Assembly (NCBI RefSeq): GCF_018729255.1
Contig: NZ_CP076061.1
Coordinates: forward strand, 1 to 64,000
Direction of reading: 5' to 3'
Source of the DNA: Cupriavidus sp. EM10
Lineage (GTDB): Bacteria; Pseudomonadota; Gammaproteobacteria; Burkholderiales; Burkholderiaceae
DNA: 64,000 bases
Below the pieces are notes generated by a model. The model made no database searches. It was not told the DNA's origin and saw only the letters and a list, made by a program, of their open reading frames with translations. The translations under genes and the position numbers were made by a program. Below are positions 1-8,769 of the stretch, piece by piece (position 1 is the first letter of the stretch; every line of letters starts with the position of its first letter).

Positions 1-852
1 ATGCCCTACCTGCGCCCCCACACCCTCGACGCCGCGCTGGCCAGGCTCGCTGAGCGGCCGCGCCGCGTGCTATGCGGCGCCACGGACTGCTTCGCCGCAC
101 CGGCGCTCGTGCCCGGCCGCCACGAATGGGTGGATATCAGCGGCATCGACGCACTGCGCGGCATCGTCCGGCAAGGCGGGGTGGTACGCATCGGCGCCGC
201 CACGACGTGGGAGGCCATCACCCAGGCAGCATGGCTGCCCGTGGCCTTGCGTGATGCCGCCGCGGGCGTCGGTTCCCGGCAGATCCGGGTCCAGGGGACG
301 ATTGGCGGCAACCTGTGCCATGCATCGCCGGTGGCGGACGGCTTGCCGCCGCTGCTGTCGCTGGACGCTAACGTCGAACTGGCCAGCGTGCGCGGGGTGC
401 GCCACTTGCCGCTGCACGACTTCGTGCTGGGCAGTCACCGTACCGCGCTGATGGCCGACGAACTGCTGATGGCCGTCACGTTCCCGCTTCCTGCGGCATC
501 CGAGCGCACGGCCTTCGTCAAATGCACCAATCGCGACGGCATGGTGCTGGCCGTGGTCTCGGCGGCCGTCCGCCTGCGGATGGCCGATGACGATACGCTG
601 GCCATCGCCGCCATCTCGATCGGCGGGGCTTCCGAAGTGCCGCTGCGGATGCCGGCGCTGGAGGCCGCGCTGGCCGGCCGGCCACGGCGGGAGCTTGCCG
701 CAGCCGTGGCGGACGCGTCGCTGGCGGCCTTGTCACCCATCGACGACTGCCGTGCGACGGCCGTCCATCGCATGGATCTTGCCCGGCTTGCCCTCGCGCG
801 GGCCATCAGCCATTGCATCGAGGAGTCAGCGCATGACGATTCCGCTCATTGA
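1..852 (+). CDS. Molybdenum hydroxylase, FAD-binding (medium) subunit
   Basis: The 283-residue protein fits the FAD subunit of the xanthine dehydrogenase/CO dehydrogenase family (CoxM-like). It would pass electrons from the 2Fe-2S clusters of the partner to an acceptor. Two FAD-loop motifs of the family are visible: CGATD at residues 25-29 (a variant of AGGTD) and IGGNL at 101-105. The ATG is the first base of the window, so the promoter and any upstream gene are not visible; length and N-terminus look complete. Its last 20 bases overlap the next gene, which carries the other two modules, so the pair is translationally coupled and should form one enzyme. The substrate (an N-heterocycle, aldehyde or purine) cannot be read from sequence. 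Confidence 0.88.
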   Translation: MPYLRPHTLDAALARLAERPRRVLCGATDCFAAPALVPGRHEWVDISGIDALRGIVRQGGVVRIGAATTWEAITQAAWLPVALRDAAAGVGSRQIRVQGTIGGNLCHASPVADGLPPLLSLDANVELASVRGVRHLPLHDFVLGSHRTALMADELLMAVTFPLPAASERTAFVKCTNRDGMVLAVVSAAVRLRMADDDTLAIAAISIGGASEVPLRMPALEAALAGRPRRELAAAVADASLAALSPIDDCRATAVHRMDLARLALARAISHCIEESAHDDSAH

Positions 853-3658
853 AGACACCTGCGCCGTCGCGGCTCCCCAGCCGGCGCAGGCCGACGGCTT
901 CACGCTCAACGGCGCATGGCACCCGTTGCCGGCCGACCCGTCGCAGCGATTGCTCGACCACCTGCGTGCCGACCTGCGGCAATTCGGCACCAAGGAAGGC
1001 TGTCGCCAGGGCGACTGCGGCAGCTGCACCGTGCTGGTCGATGGCGAGGCACGCTATGCCTGCCTGATGCCGATGGGTCAGGTGGCAGGCCGCAGCGTGG
1101 TGACCGTCGAAGGCATCGGTGCCGGCACGCAATGCGGGGGCCGTCTTCAGCAGGCATTCCTGGCACACCAGGCCGTGCAGTGCGGCTTCTGCACGCCGGG
1201 CATGTTGCTGGCCTCGGCGGCCGCCATCGACGCCGGCCGCGTCACGGACCGCGCCAGCGCGCGCGATGCCATTGACGGCGTGCTGTGCCGTTGCACCGGC
1301 TATCAGAAAATCGTCGACGCCGTCACCGAAGCGGGATGCGGCGCCGCCGCCCGGCCATGCACGTTGCCGCCGCGCCAGGGGGCTTCGGTGGGCGTGCCGC
1401 TGACGCGGCTCGATGGCCCCGAGAAGGTCGACGGCAGCCAGCGCTTTGGCGCCGATGGCTGGCCCGCCGGCACCCTTGTGCTGCGCGCGGTCCGGAGCCC
1501 GCATCACCGGGCGCGCTTTGTCTTCGGCGATATCGACGCCTTTGTGGCGGCGCATCCCGGCGTCAGGCGCGTCCTGACCCATGCCGATGTGCCCGGCCAG
1601 AATCTTCACGGGGTGGCCACGCCGTATGCCGACCAGCCCGTGCTGCCGACCGGCGAAACGCGCCACTACCTGGAGGCGGTCGCATTGGTCGTGGGCGAGC
1701 ACGCAGCGATGGCCGCGCTGGACCTTGCGCGCTTTCCGGTGACCTGGGAGCCGCTGGCGCCGGTGCTGACCATCGACGAAGCCATGCAGGACGACAGCCC
1801 GAAGCTGCACGCGAGCCGTCCAGACAATATCCTGATCGAAGGGCTGGTCTCACGGGGCGATGCCCCGGCCGCCCGCCGTGAGGCGCGCTACGTGGCCAGC
1901 GCCACCTTCACTTCGAGCTTCGTCGAGCATGCCTACCTGGAGCCGGAGGCCGGCTGGGCGCGACGCGTCGGCGATATGGTCGAGATCCACTCGTCCACGC
2001 AGGCGCCGCACCCGCACCGCGCGGATCTTGCGCGCATCCTTGGTGTCGCGCCCGAACGGGTGCGCGTGGTGGCCACGGCCGTGGGGGGCGGGTTCGGCGG
2101 CAAGCTGGACATGACCGTCCAGCCCTGGCTGGCGCTCGCCGCGTGGCATGTGGACGGCCCGGTCGGCATGGTGTTCTCGCGCGAGGAATCGATGGCGACC
2201 TCCACCAAGCGCCATCCAGCCCGGATCGTTTCCACCATGGCGGCCGATGCCGACGGGCGGCTCCGCGCGGTGGAATTCGAGGGCGATTACAACACCGGTG
2301 CGTTTGCATCGTGGGGCACGGCAGTGGCCAATCGGGTGCCGGTGCATGCCGGCGGCCCCTACGTCATTCCGCACTACCGGGCGCATTCGCGCGCCGTGCA
2401 TACGCATATCACGCCGGCCGGCGCGTTTCGCGGCTTTGGCGTACCGCAGACCATGATGTCGCAGGAACAGCTGATCGACGATCTGGCGCACCAGGCCGGC
2501 ATCGATCCGCTGGAATTTCGTGCGATGAACGCGCTGCGTCCCGGCGATGCGCTGCCGACCGGCCAGGTGCTGGACCAGAGCGTCGGGCTGATCGAATGCC
2601 TGGATGCGCTGCGGCCCCTGTGGCGCGAAGCCCGGGCCCGTATCGCCACGCTCAATGCCTCGTCACCGGGGCCGCTGCGCCACGGCTTGGGCATTGCCGC
2701 GTTCTTCTATGGCTGCGGTAACACGGCCCTGCCGAATCCGTCGACCGTACGGCTCGGCGTGCGGCCGGATGGCGTGTTCGTGCTGCACCAGGGCGCCGTG
2801 GATGCCGGGCAGGGCGCCAACACCGCGATTCCGCAGATCGCGGCCGATGCGCTGGGCGTGCCGGTCGACCGGCTGCACATCGTCGGGCCAGACACGCACC
2901 TGACGCCGGACTGCGGCCGTACGTCGGCGTCGCGGCAGACCTTTATCACGGGTCGCGCCGCATTCCTGGCCGGCACGGCGCTGCGGCAACAGTTGCTGAA
3001 GCTGGCCAATGCGCCGGCCGATGCCACGATTTCCGCCCACGCCGACGGCTTGCGCATCGATGGCCTGCGGCTCGACCTGCGCGGGCTGCCGGTCGACGCC
3101 CATGGGTACGCGGTGGCGGCCGAGGAAAGCTTCGATCCGCCGATCACCGCGCTCGATGGCGCGGGCCAGGGCAAGCCCTACGCCACCTATGCCTTTGGCG
3201 CGCAGATGGCGGAAGTGCTGGTCGATGGCGAAAGCGGTCGGGTGCGGGTGCTCAAGGTAGTGGCCGCGCATGACGTCGGCCGTATGGTCAATCCCACGCT
3301 GCTGGAAGGGCAGGTCCAGGGCGCGGTGGCGCAGGGCGTGGGTCTGGCGCTGATGGAGAAATACCATCCCGGCAAGCACAACAACCTGCACGACTACCTG
3401 ATTCCGACCGTCCACGACATGCCCGAGGTGCGCGCGATCTTCATCGAGGCGCCCACTGCGCTGGGGCCGTATGGCGCCAAGGGCATCGGCGAACCGGCGC
3501 TGGTGCCCACGGCGGCGGCCATCCTGAATGCGATCCACGACGCCACCGGCGTACGCATCCGGCAGGCGCCGGCCACGCCGGATGTAGTGCGGCGCGCGCT
3601 GGCCGAATCCATGACTGACGGCTTGCGAGCCAGGGCTTCCGACCATGTCCAACATTGA
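833..3658 (+). CDS. Molybdenum hydroxylase, fused 2Fe-2S and molybdopterin-binding subunit
   Basis: The 941-residue protein joins two modules that are separate subunits in CoxS/CoxL-type enzymes. Residues 1-165 are the iron-sulfur part: plant-type cluster cysteines C57, C62, C65, C77 and the second cluster C117, C120, C152, C154. After a short linker (to about 185) the Moco domain follows, with VGGGFGGK at 417-424, AFRGFGVPQ at 531-539 and the active-site glutamate of the GxGE motif at 887. All cofactor ligands are present, so the enzyme should be active. The ATG at 833 was chosen because homology begins there and it overlaps the FAD subunit; a reading frame also runs upstream but is only the shadow of that gene. 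The substrate is unknown. Confidence 0.9.
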   Translation: MTIPLIEDTCAVAAPQPAQADGFTLNGAWHPLPADPSQRLLDHLRADLRQFGTKEGCRQGDCGSCTVLVDGEARYACLMPMGQVAGRSVVTVEGIGAGTQCGGRLQQAFLAHQAVQCGFCTPGMLLASAAAIDAGRVTDRASARDAIDGVLCRCTGYQKIVDAVTEAGCGAAARPCTLPPRQGASVGVPLTRLDGPEKVDGSQRFGADGWPAGTLVLRAVRSPHHRARFVFGDIDAFVAAHPGVRRVLTHADVPGQNLHGVATPYADQPVLPTGETRHYLEAVALVVGEHAAMAALDLARFPVTWEPLAPVLTIDEAMQDDSPKLHASRPDNILIEGLVSRGDAPAARREARYVASATFTSSFVEHAYLEPEAGWARRVGDMVEIHSSTQAPHPHRADLARILGVAPERVRVVATAVGGGFGGKLDMTVQPWLALAAWHVDGPVGMVFSREESMATSTKRHPARIVSTMAADADGRLRAVEFEGDYNTGAFASWGTAVANRVPVHAGGPYVIPHYRAHSRAVHTHITPAGAFRGFGVPQTMMSQEQLIDDLAHQAGIDPLEFRAMNALRPGDALPTGQVLDQSVGLIECLDALRPLWREARARIATLNASSPGPLRHGLGIAAFFYGCGNTALPNPSTVRLGVRPDGVFVLHQGAVDAGQGANTAIPQIAADALGVPVDRLHIVGPDTHLTPDCGRTSASRQTFITGRAAFLAGTALRQQLLKLANAPADATISAHADGLRIDGLRLDLRGLPVDAHGYAVAAEESFDPPITALDGAGQGKPYATYAFGAQMAEVLVDGESGRVRVLKVVAAHDVGRMVNPTLLEGQVQGAVAQGVGLALMEKYHPGKHNNLHDYLIPTVHDMPEVRAIFIEAPTALGPYGAKGIGEPALVPTAAAILNAIHDATGVRIRQAPATPDVVRRALAESMTDGLRARASDHVQH

Positions 3659-4307
3659 CCTCTGCCCCCAGGCGGACGCGCTCGACTTCGTGCAGGGCAC
3701 CGTCCATGTGGTGGACGACGACGAACTGGTGCGCGGCGCGCTGGTTGGCTTGCTGAAGTCGATCGACCTGCATGTCCGGGCCTTTTCCTCGGTCGAGGAG
3801 TTCATGCGGGCGCCCGAGGTCGACGGTCCGGCGTGCCTGGTGCTGGACGTGCGGTTGCGGGGGCAGAGCGGGCTGGCATTCCAGAAGTCGGTCGTGGAGA
3901 AGGGCCTGCCGCACATGCCGATCATCTTCATGAGCGGCCACGGCGATATCCGGATGACGGTCACCGCCATGAAGGCCGGCGCGGTGGACTTCCTGGCCAA
4001 GCCGTTCCGCGACCAGGAGATGATCGATGCCGTGATCGCCGCGCTGGAGCGCGACATGAAACGACTGGAGTCGCAGCACGCGCTGCGCGGCCTGCGCGCC
4101 AGCTGGGAGACGCTGACCGTGCGCGAGCGCGAAGTGCTGCGGCACCTGGTGACCGGCCTGATGAACAAGCAGATCGCCGCCGCCATGGGCGTGGCCGAGA
4201 TCACCGCCAAGATCTACCGGGGACACGCCATGCGCAAGATGAACGCGCGGTCAGTGGTGGAGGTCGTGCGGATGATGCAGGCGCTGGCCGCGGAGGGTGT
4301 TGCCTGA
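3645..4307 (+). CDS. FixJ/LuxR-family two-component response regulator
   Basis: The 220-residue protein has an N-terminal receiver domain (acidic pocket D24-D26, phospho-acceptor D68 in VLDVR, conserved K119 in AKPF) and a C-terminal LuxR-type helix-turn-helix (about 145-210). The spacing and the RGHAMRKM stretch match the FixJ/TodT group rather than NarL. It overlaps the molybdenum hydroxylase gene by 14 bases, so it is co-translated with an enzyme. No sensor kinase lies next to it in the window; it may lie upstream of base 1. The regulator probably controls the hydroxylase operon in response to its substrate, by analogy with other catabolic FixJ-type systems. Confidence 0.88.
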   Translation: MSNIDLCPQADALDFVQGTVHVVDDDELVRGALVGLLKSIDLHVRAFSSVEEFMRAPEVDGPACLVLDVRLRGQSGLAFQKSVVEKGLPHMPIIFMSGHGDIRMTVTAMKAGAVDFLAKPFRDQEMIDAVIAALERDMKRLESQHALRGLRASWETLTVREREVLRHLVTGLMNKQIAAAMGVAEITAKIYRGHAMRKMNARSVVEVVRMMQALAAEGVA

Positions 4308-4497
4308 GGGTCAGGACTGGCGCAGGGCACGCTTTGTATCACGCTGTATCGAGCGGGCACGGCGATACACGGCGATCCAAAAACGTGCCCAGGCCGACAC
4401 GTAACGGGTGCAATCGATTTCTAGACTGCGATGGTTCATTCACGCCGCTCCAGTTTCAGCCGCCAGGCATCGAACGGGGCCCACCAGGAGAACCATC

Positions 4498-5835
4498 ATG
4501 CAGCACGCTTTGACCCGAGATTTCCCGGCGGCCCGCCGGACCGTTGCCGCCGCGGCCGCCCTGGCGGCCATGGCCTTTGCCGGCTACCTTCAGCCCGCTT
4601 CGGCGGCCGAGGCCGCGTCCAGGGCGAAGGTTGCCGCCGCGCAAGCCAATGCCGACGAGAGCATCCGCCCGTTCCATGTGCACGTGCCGCAGGCCCAGCT
4701 CGACGACCTGCGCCGCCGCATCGCCGCCACGCGCTGGCCCGACAAGGAAACCGTCAGCGACGAATCGCAGGGCATCCAGACCGCCCGCGTGCAGGAACTG
4801 GTCAAGTACTGGGGTACCCAGTACGACTGGCGCAAGGCCGAGGCCCAGCTCAACGCGCTGCCACAGTACGTGACGAAGATCGATGGGCTCGACATCCATT
4901 TCATCCACGTCAAGTCGCGCCATCCCAACGCCTTGCCGCTGATCCTGACCCACGGCTGGCCCGGCTCCGTGTTCGAGTTCACCAAGACCATCGGGCCGCT
5001 GACCGATCCCACCGCGTATGGCGGCCGCGCGGAAGATGCGTTCGACGTCGTCATTCCCTCAATTCCTGGCTACGGATTCTCGGGCCGGCCGACGGAGCTG
5101 GGCTGGGGCCCGGATCGCACGGCGCGCGCATGGGACACGCTGATGAAGCGGCTCGGCTACACGAACTACGTGTCGCAGGGCGGTGACCATGGTTCGGTCG
5201 TCTCCGACGCGCTGGCCCGCCAGGCGCCGCCGGGACTCAAGGCCATCCACCTGAACATGCCGGCCACGGTGCCGGGGCCGCTGATGAAGTCGATCCTGGC
5301 CGGCGACGCGGCGCCCACCGAACTGACCGATCCCGAGCGCAAGGCCTACCAGTCGCTGAGCAGCTTCTTTGGCCGCAATGCCGCCTATGGCGCGATGATG
5401 GTGACGCGGCCGCAGACCATCGGCTATTCGCTGGCCGATTCCCCAGTGGGCCTGGCGTCATTTACCTACGAGAAGATCGCCGAGTGGAGCGACAGCAACG
5501 GCGTGCCCGAGCGCGTGCTGTCGCGTGACGCCATCCTGAACGACATCACGCTGTACTGGCTGACCAACACCGGGGCGTCATCGTCGCGCTTCTACTGGGA
5601 AAACAACAATAACAACTTCAGCGCAGAGACGCAGAAGACGCGCGATATCAAGGTGCCGGTGGCCATCAGCGTCTTCCCGCACGAGATCTACCAGGCGCCG
5701 GAAAGCTGGAGCAAGCAGGCGTACCCGTCGCTGTACTACTACCACGCCGTGGCCAAGGGCGGCCATTTCGCGGCGTGGGAACAACCGCAGCTGTTTGCGG
5801 AGGAACTCCGGGCGGCGTTCAAGTCGGTGCGGTAG
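4498..5835 (+). CDS. Exported epoxide hydrolase (EHN domain plus alpha/beta hydrolase)
   Basis: The 445-residue protein resembles microsomal-type epoxide hydrolases, which open epoxides to diols. Residues 1-37 form a signal peptide ending near ASAA. The epoxide-hydrolase N-terminal domain spans about 55-165, followed by the hydrolase fold. HGWPG at 152-156 is the oxyanion motif, D230 in GGDHGS the nucleophile, and H423 in KGGHFAAW the catalytic histidine. The start at 4498 is fixed by AGGAGA at about 4490 and by the signal peptide. It is a single gene closed by a strong terminator. Export to the periplasm is typical of the subgroup found in Burkholderiales. The natural substrate is unknown. 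Confidence 0.88.
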   Translation: MQHALTRDFPAARRTVAAAAALAAMAFAGYLQPASAAEAASRAKVAAAQANADESIRPFHVHVPQAQLDDLRRRIAATRWPDKETVSDESQGIQTARVQELVKYWGTQYDWRKAEAQLNALPQYVTKIDGLDIHFIHVKSRHPNALPLILTHGWPGSVFEFTKTIGPLTDPTAYGGRAEDAFDVVIPSIPGYGFSGRPTELGWGPDRTARAWDTLMKRLGYTNYVSQGGDHGSVVSDALARQAPPGLKAIHLNMPATVPGPLMKSILAGDAAPTELTDPERKAYQSLSSFFGRNAAYGAMMVTRPQTIGYSLADSPVGLASFTYEKIAEWSDSNGVPERVLSRDAILNDITLYWLTNTGASSSRFYWENNNNNFSAETQKTRDIKVPVAISVFPHEIYQAPESWSKQAYPSLYYYHAVAKGGHFAAWEQPQLFAEELRAAFKSVR

Positions 5836-5867
5836 GCGATCCTGTGCCGATTTCGAGCCGTCTTTTG

Positions 5868-5893
5868 GCCCAGCCTCCTGGCTGGGCTTTTTT
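5868..5893 (+). terminator. Rho-independent terminator after the epoxide hydrolase
   Basis: An 8-bp perfect stem (GCCCAGCC at 5868-5875 pairing with GGCTGGGC at 5880-5887) with a 4-base loop is followed by six T. It lies 32 bases after the stop codon at 5835. Confidence 0.9.
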
Positions 5894-5983
5894 GCCGGTT
5901 CGTGATGGCATCGCTGGCATTTCATCGTTGCATCTGCCAAGATTGCGCCCCCTCGATGACCGCAGTCCGAAGAAGGTAGCACC

Positions 5984-6508
5984 ATGGCTTCAAACAAGGC
6001 ACACCATGCCACCGGATGGGCGGCAGCAGCAATCGCCGTCGCCGTGATCGCCCGGCACGGCGGGGAAGCGTGGTATTGGGAAGGTGTGCTGGGTTTCGTG
6101 GCGGCGCTGTTCGGCAGTACCGCCCCCGACTGGCTGGAGGTCGCCTGGTGGTCCAGGTCGCGCCGGTTGTGGATCACGCATCGTTCCTGGACTCACTGGG
6201 GCGTTGCATGGATCGGCCTGCTGGTGGGGGCCTATCACGCGCTGGGCACGTACTGGCTGGCGGCGCCGGCGTTCGGCTTTGCCTGCGGCGGCGTCATGCA
6301 TCTGCTGGCCGACTGGCCCAACCCGCTCGGCGTGCCGTGGATCGCCGGGCGCCATTCCCTGAAACTCTGGAAAAGCGGGCGCTGCGACCTGATCGTCGTC
6401 GCGGCGTCGTGGCTGATCGCCTTTGTGGTGTCCGATGACTTCTGGTTCAACGGCCAGCACAGCGTGGCGGTGCTCCATCATCTGCGCATGGCGACGGTGA
6501 GGTTCTGA
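5984..6508 (+). CDS. YdjM/DUF457-type membrane-bound metal-dependent hydrolase
   Basis: The 174-residue integral membrane protein has four or five hydrophobic segments. It resembles the YdjM (LexA-binding, inner-membrane-associated) hydrolase family: an early AHHATG histidine pair, an APDW segment near residue 48, the HRSWTHW motif near 67-73, and a later HLLADWPNP. These His/Asp positions are the presumed metal ligands. AAGGTAG precedes the ATG with good spacing. It stands alone between the epoxide hydrolase terminator and a converging EF-G gene. The biochemical role of the family is not settled. Confidence 0.72.
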   Translation: MASNKAHHATGWAAAAIAVAVIARHGGEAWYWEGVLGFVAALFGSTAPDWLEVAWWSRSRRLWITHRSWTHWGVAWIGLLVGAYHALGTYWLAAPAFGFACGGVMHLLADWPNPLGVPWIAGRHSLKLWKSGRCDLIVVAASWLIAFVVSDDFWFNGQHSVAVLHHLRMATVRF

Positions 6509-6521
6509 GGGTTGCCTGCCG

Positions 6522-6539
6522 AAGCCGCGCTGCGGTTTT
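6522..6539. terminator. Probable bidirectional terminator between converging genes
   Basis: A 7-bp stem with one G-U pair (6522-6528 with 6532-6538) and a 3-base loop ends in TTTT. It lies between the stop at 6508 and the stop of the minus-strand gene at 6543. Confidence 0.5.
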
Positions 6540-6542
6540 CCT

Positions 6543-8594
6543 TCAGCCCGATCCCTCCTCGCGCGATGCCTTGTGCTGCGATGCCATCTGCTCCTGCCGC
6601 GCCGGCGGCACGGGCTCGTAGTGGCTGAACTGCATCGCATAGTTGCCGTGCCCGCCGGTGATGCTGTTCAGGCGCGACTGGTAATCGTTGAGTTCGGACA
6701 GCGGCACCTGTCCGATTACGATGGCGTTGTTGCCTGGCGCGGTGCGCGTGCCCCGGATCTGTCCGCGCTTGGCCGACAGGTCGCTGATCACGTCGCCCAT
6801 GGCCGGTTCCGGCATGGTCACCTCGACATCGACGATAGGCTCCAGCACGCTTGGCCGCGCCTTGAGCACGGCGTCGACAAAGGCCTTGCGTCCGGCCACC
6901 ACGAAGGCCACTTCCTTCGAATCGACCGAATGGCTCTTGCCGTCGAACACGGTCACGCGCACGTCCTGCATGGGAAATCCGGCCATCGGACCGTTTTCCA
7001 GGACCTGGCGGATGCCTTTTTCGACGGCGGGCATGAACTGGCCCGGAATCGCGCCGCCCTTGACCGCATCGACAAACTCGAAGCCTGTGCCACGCGGCAG
7101 CGGCTCGACGCGCAGCGACACCTCGCCAAACTGGCCGGCCCCGCCGGTCTGCTTCTTGTGGCGGTGATGCCCCTCGGCCTTGCCGTCGATGGTCTCGCGG
7201 TAGGCGATCCGGGGCGGCCGCGTCACGACTTCGAGCTTGTACTGATCGGTCAGGCGCTCCAGCGCGCAGCGCAGCTGGAACTCGCCCAGGCCGAGCATGA
7301 CGGTTTCATTGGTGCCGGCCGGATGCTCGATGCGCAGGCATGGGTCTCCTGCCGTGAGCTTGTGCAGCAGTTCCGACAGGCGCTGCTCGTTGCCGCGCCG
7401 CGCCGGCTCGATCGCCAGCCCGTAGATTGGCGTGGGGAAGTCGAGCGGGGCCAGGTGGATGTTGCCGTCTTCGCTGGCATCGTGCAGCACGGCGTCGAAG
7501 GCGATCTCGTCGACTTTCGCCACGGCGCAGATGTCGCCGGGCCCGGCCTGGGGCACCTCGACGCGCTCCTTGCCCTGCAGCATCAAGAGATGGGATACCT
7601 TGAACGGCTGGCGCCCCTGGCCGATATAGAGCTGGCTGTCGCGCGTGACGGTGCCCTGATGGATGCGAAACACCGCCATTTTCCCCAGATACGGGTCCAT
7701 CGTGATCTTGAAGACGTGCGCCAGCACGTGCTTGTCGGGCACCGGTTCGGCGCGGACGGTTTCCTGGCGCTCGCCTGCATCGCGGTAGAAGAGGGGAGGA
7801 TTGCCCTCGGTCGGATTGGGCAGCAGCCGCACGAACACTTCCAGCAGTTCCGCGATGCCGGTGCCATTGGCAGCCGAGGTGAAGCAGATCGGCACCAGAT
7901 GGCCCTCGCGCAGCGCCCGCTCGAACGGCGCGTGCAACTGTTCCGGCGAGATCTGCTGGCCCTGCTCGAGATACAGCTCCATCAGCTCCGGATCCATCTC
8001 GACGACCTGGTCGACAAGCGCCTCGTGCGCCGATGCCACCGACAGGAAATCCGCATCGCCCGCCGGGTTGAAGAAACAATCGACCACCCGGGTGGCGCCG
8101 CCGGCCGGGAGATTGATCGGCAGGCATTCCTTGCCAAACGCTTCCTGGATGTCGGTCAGGAGTGCCGGCAAATCCACCTTTTCCTTGTCGATGCCGTTGA
8201 CGATAATCATCCGGCAAAGCTTGCGCGCCTGCGCCCAGGCCATCATGCGGCGGGTCGTCATGTCGATGCCCGTCTGGGCGTTGACGACGATGGCGGCGGT
8301 CTCGACCGCGGCCATGGCGCTCATCGACAGGCCAGAGAAATCGGGATAGCCGGGGGTGTCGATCAGGTAGATGCGGGTATCGTGATAATGAAGATGGGCA
8401 AGGGTGCTGGTGAGCGAATGGTGGTATTTACGCTCGAGCGGATCGAAATCGCAGACCGTGGTGCCGCGCTCGACACTGCCCGGGCTGTGCAGCACATCCC
8501 CCTTGTGCAGCAACGCTTCGATTAGCGAAGTCTTGCCGCACCCCGAATGCCCCAACAGGGCAATCGTCCGAATTGCGTCGGGACTGTAAGGCAT
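6543..8594 (-). CDS. Elongation factor G-like GTPase (EF-G paralogue)
   Basis: The 683-residue translational GTPase has the full EF-G domain order, about the length of EF-G (roughly 700). The P-loop GHSGCGKT is at 15-22 and DTPG at 79-82. The fourth G motif reads NGID at 133-136 in place of NKxD, and the usual RGITI switch is replaced by RGTTV. These changes, plus the solitary location away from rpsL/rpsG/tuf, mark it as an EF-G-like paralogue rather than the housekeeping factor. The start at 8594 has GAGGA upstream; a longer frame to 8699 lacks support. Its function may be recycling, stress or a specialised translation step, and is not shown by the sequence. Confidence 0.85.
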   Translation of the reverse strand: MPYSPDAIRTIALLGHSGCGKTSLIEALLHKGDVLHSPGSVERGTTVCDFDPLERKYHHSLTSTLAHLHYHDTRIYLIDTPGYPDFSGLSMSAMAAVETAAIVVNAQTGIDMTTRRMMAWAQARKLCRMIIVNGIDKEKVDLPALLTDIQEAFGKECLPINLPAGGATRVVDCFFNPAGDADFLSVASAHEALVDQVVEMDPELMELYLEQGQQISPEQLHAPFERALREGHLVPICFTSAANGTGIAELLEVFVRLLPNPTEGNPPLFYRDAGERQETVRAEPVPDKHVLAHVFKITMDPYLGKMAVFRIHQGTVTRDSQLYIGQGRQPFKVSHLLMLQGKERVEVPQAGPGDICAVAKVDEIAFDAVLHDASEDGNIHLAPLDFPTPIYGLAIEPARRGNEQRLSELLHKLTAGDPCLRIEHPAGTNETVMLGLGEFQLRCALERLTDQYKLEVVTRPPRIAYRETIDGKAEGHHRHKKQTGGAGQFGEVSLRVEPLPRGTGFEFVDAVKGGAIPGQFMPAVEKGIRQVLENGPMAGFPMQDVRVTVFDGKSHSVDSKEVAFVVAGRKAFVDAVLKARPSVLEPIVDVEVTMPEPAMGDVISDLSAKRGQIRGTRTAPGNNAIVIGQVPLSELNDYQSRLNSITGGHGNYAMQFSHYEPVPPARQEQMASQHKASREEGSG

Positions 8595-8769
8595 CGTTCG
8601 TCCTCGTCCGGCCATGGCAGTCTGACCATTATTGGCGATATAGGTCGCAAACACCATATGCGGTGCGGCGAGGACGGAGTGCGGCAGGCGGCACTCCACT
8701 ATCCCTTCTTATAAAACAAGAACGGGAGAGCGTGCCAGCGTCAGAACACGTGCCGCCGGCCGCGTGGGC

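Noticed and set aside
6573..8525. Long plus-strand frame of 650 codons opposite the EF-G gene
   Set aside because: It mirrors EF-G codon structure on the other strand, has no family resemblance and is explained by high third-position GC.
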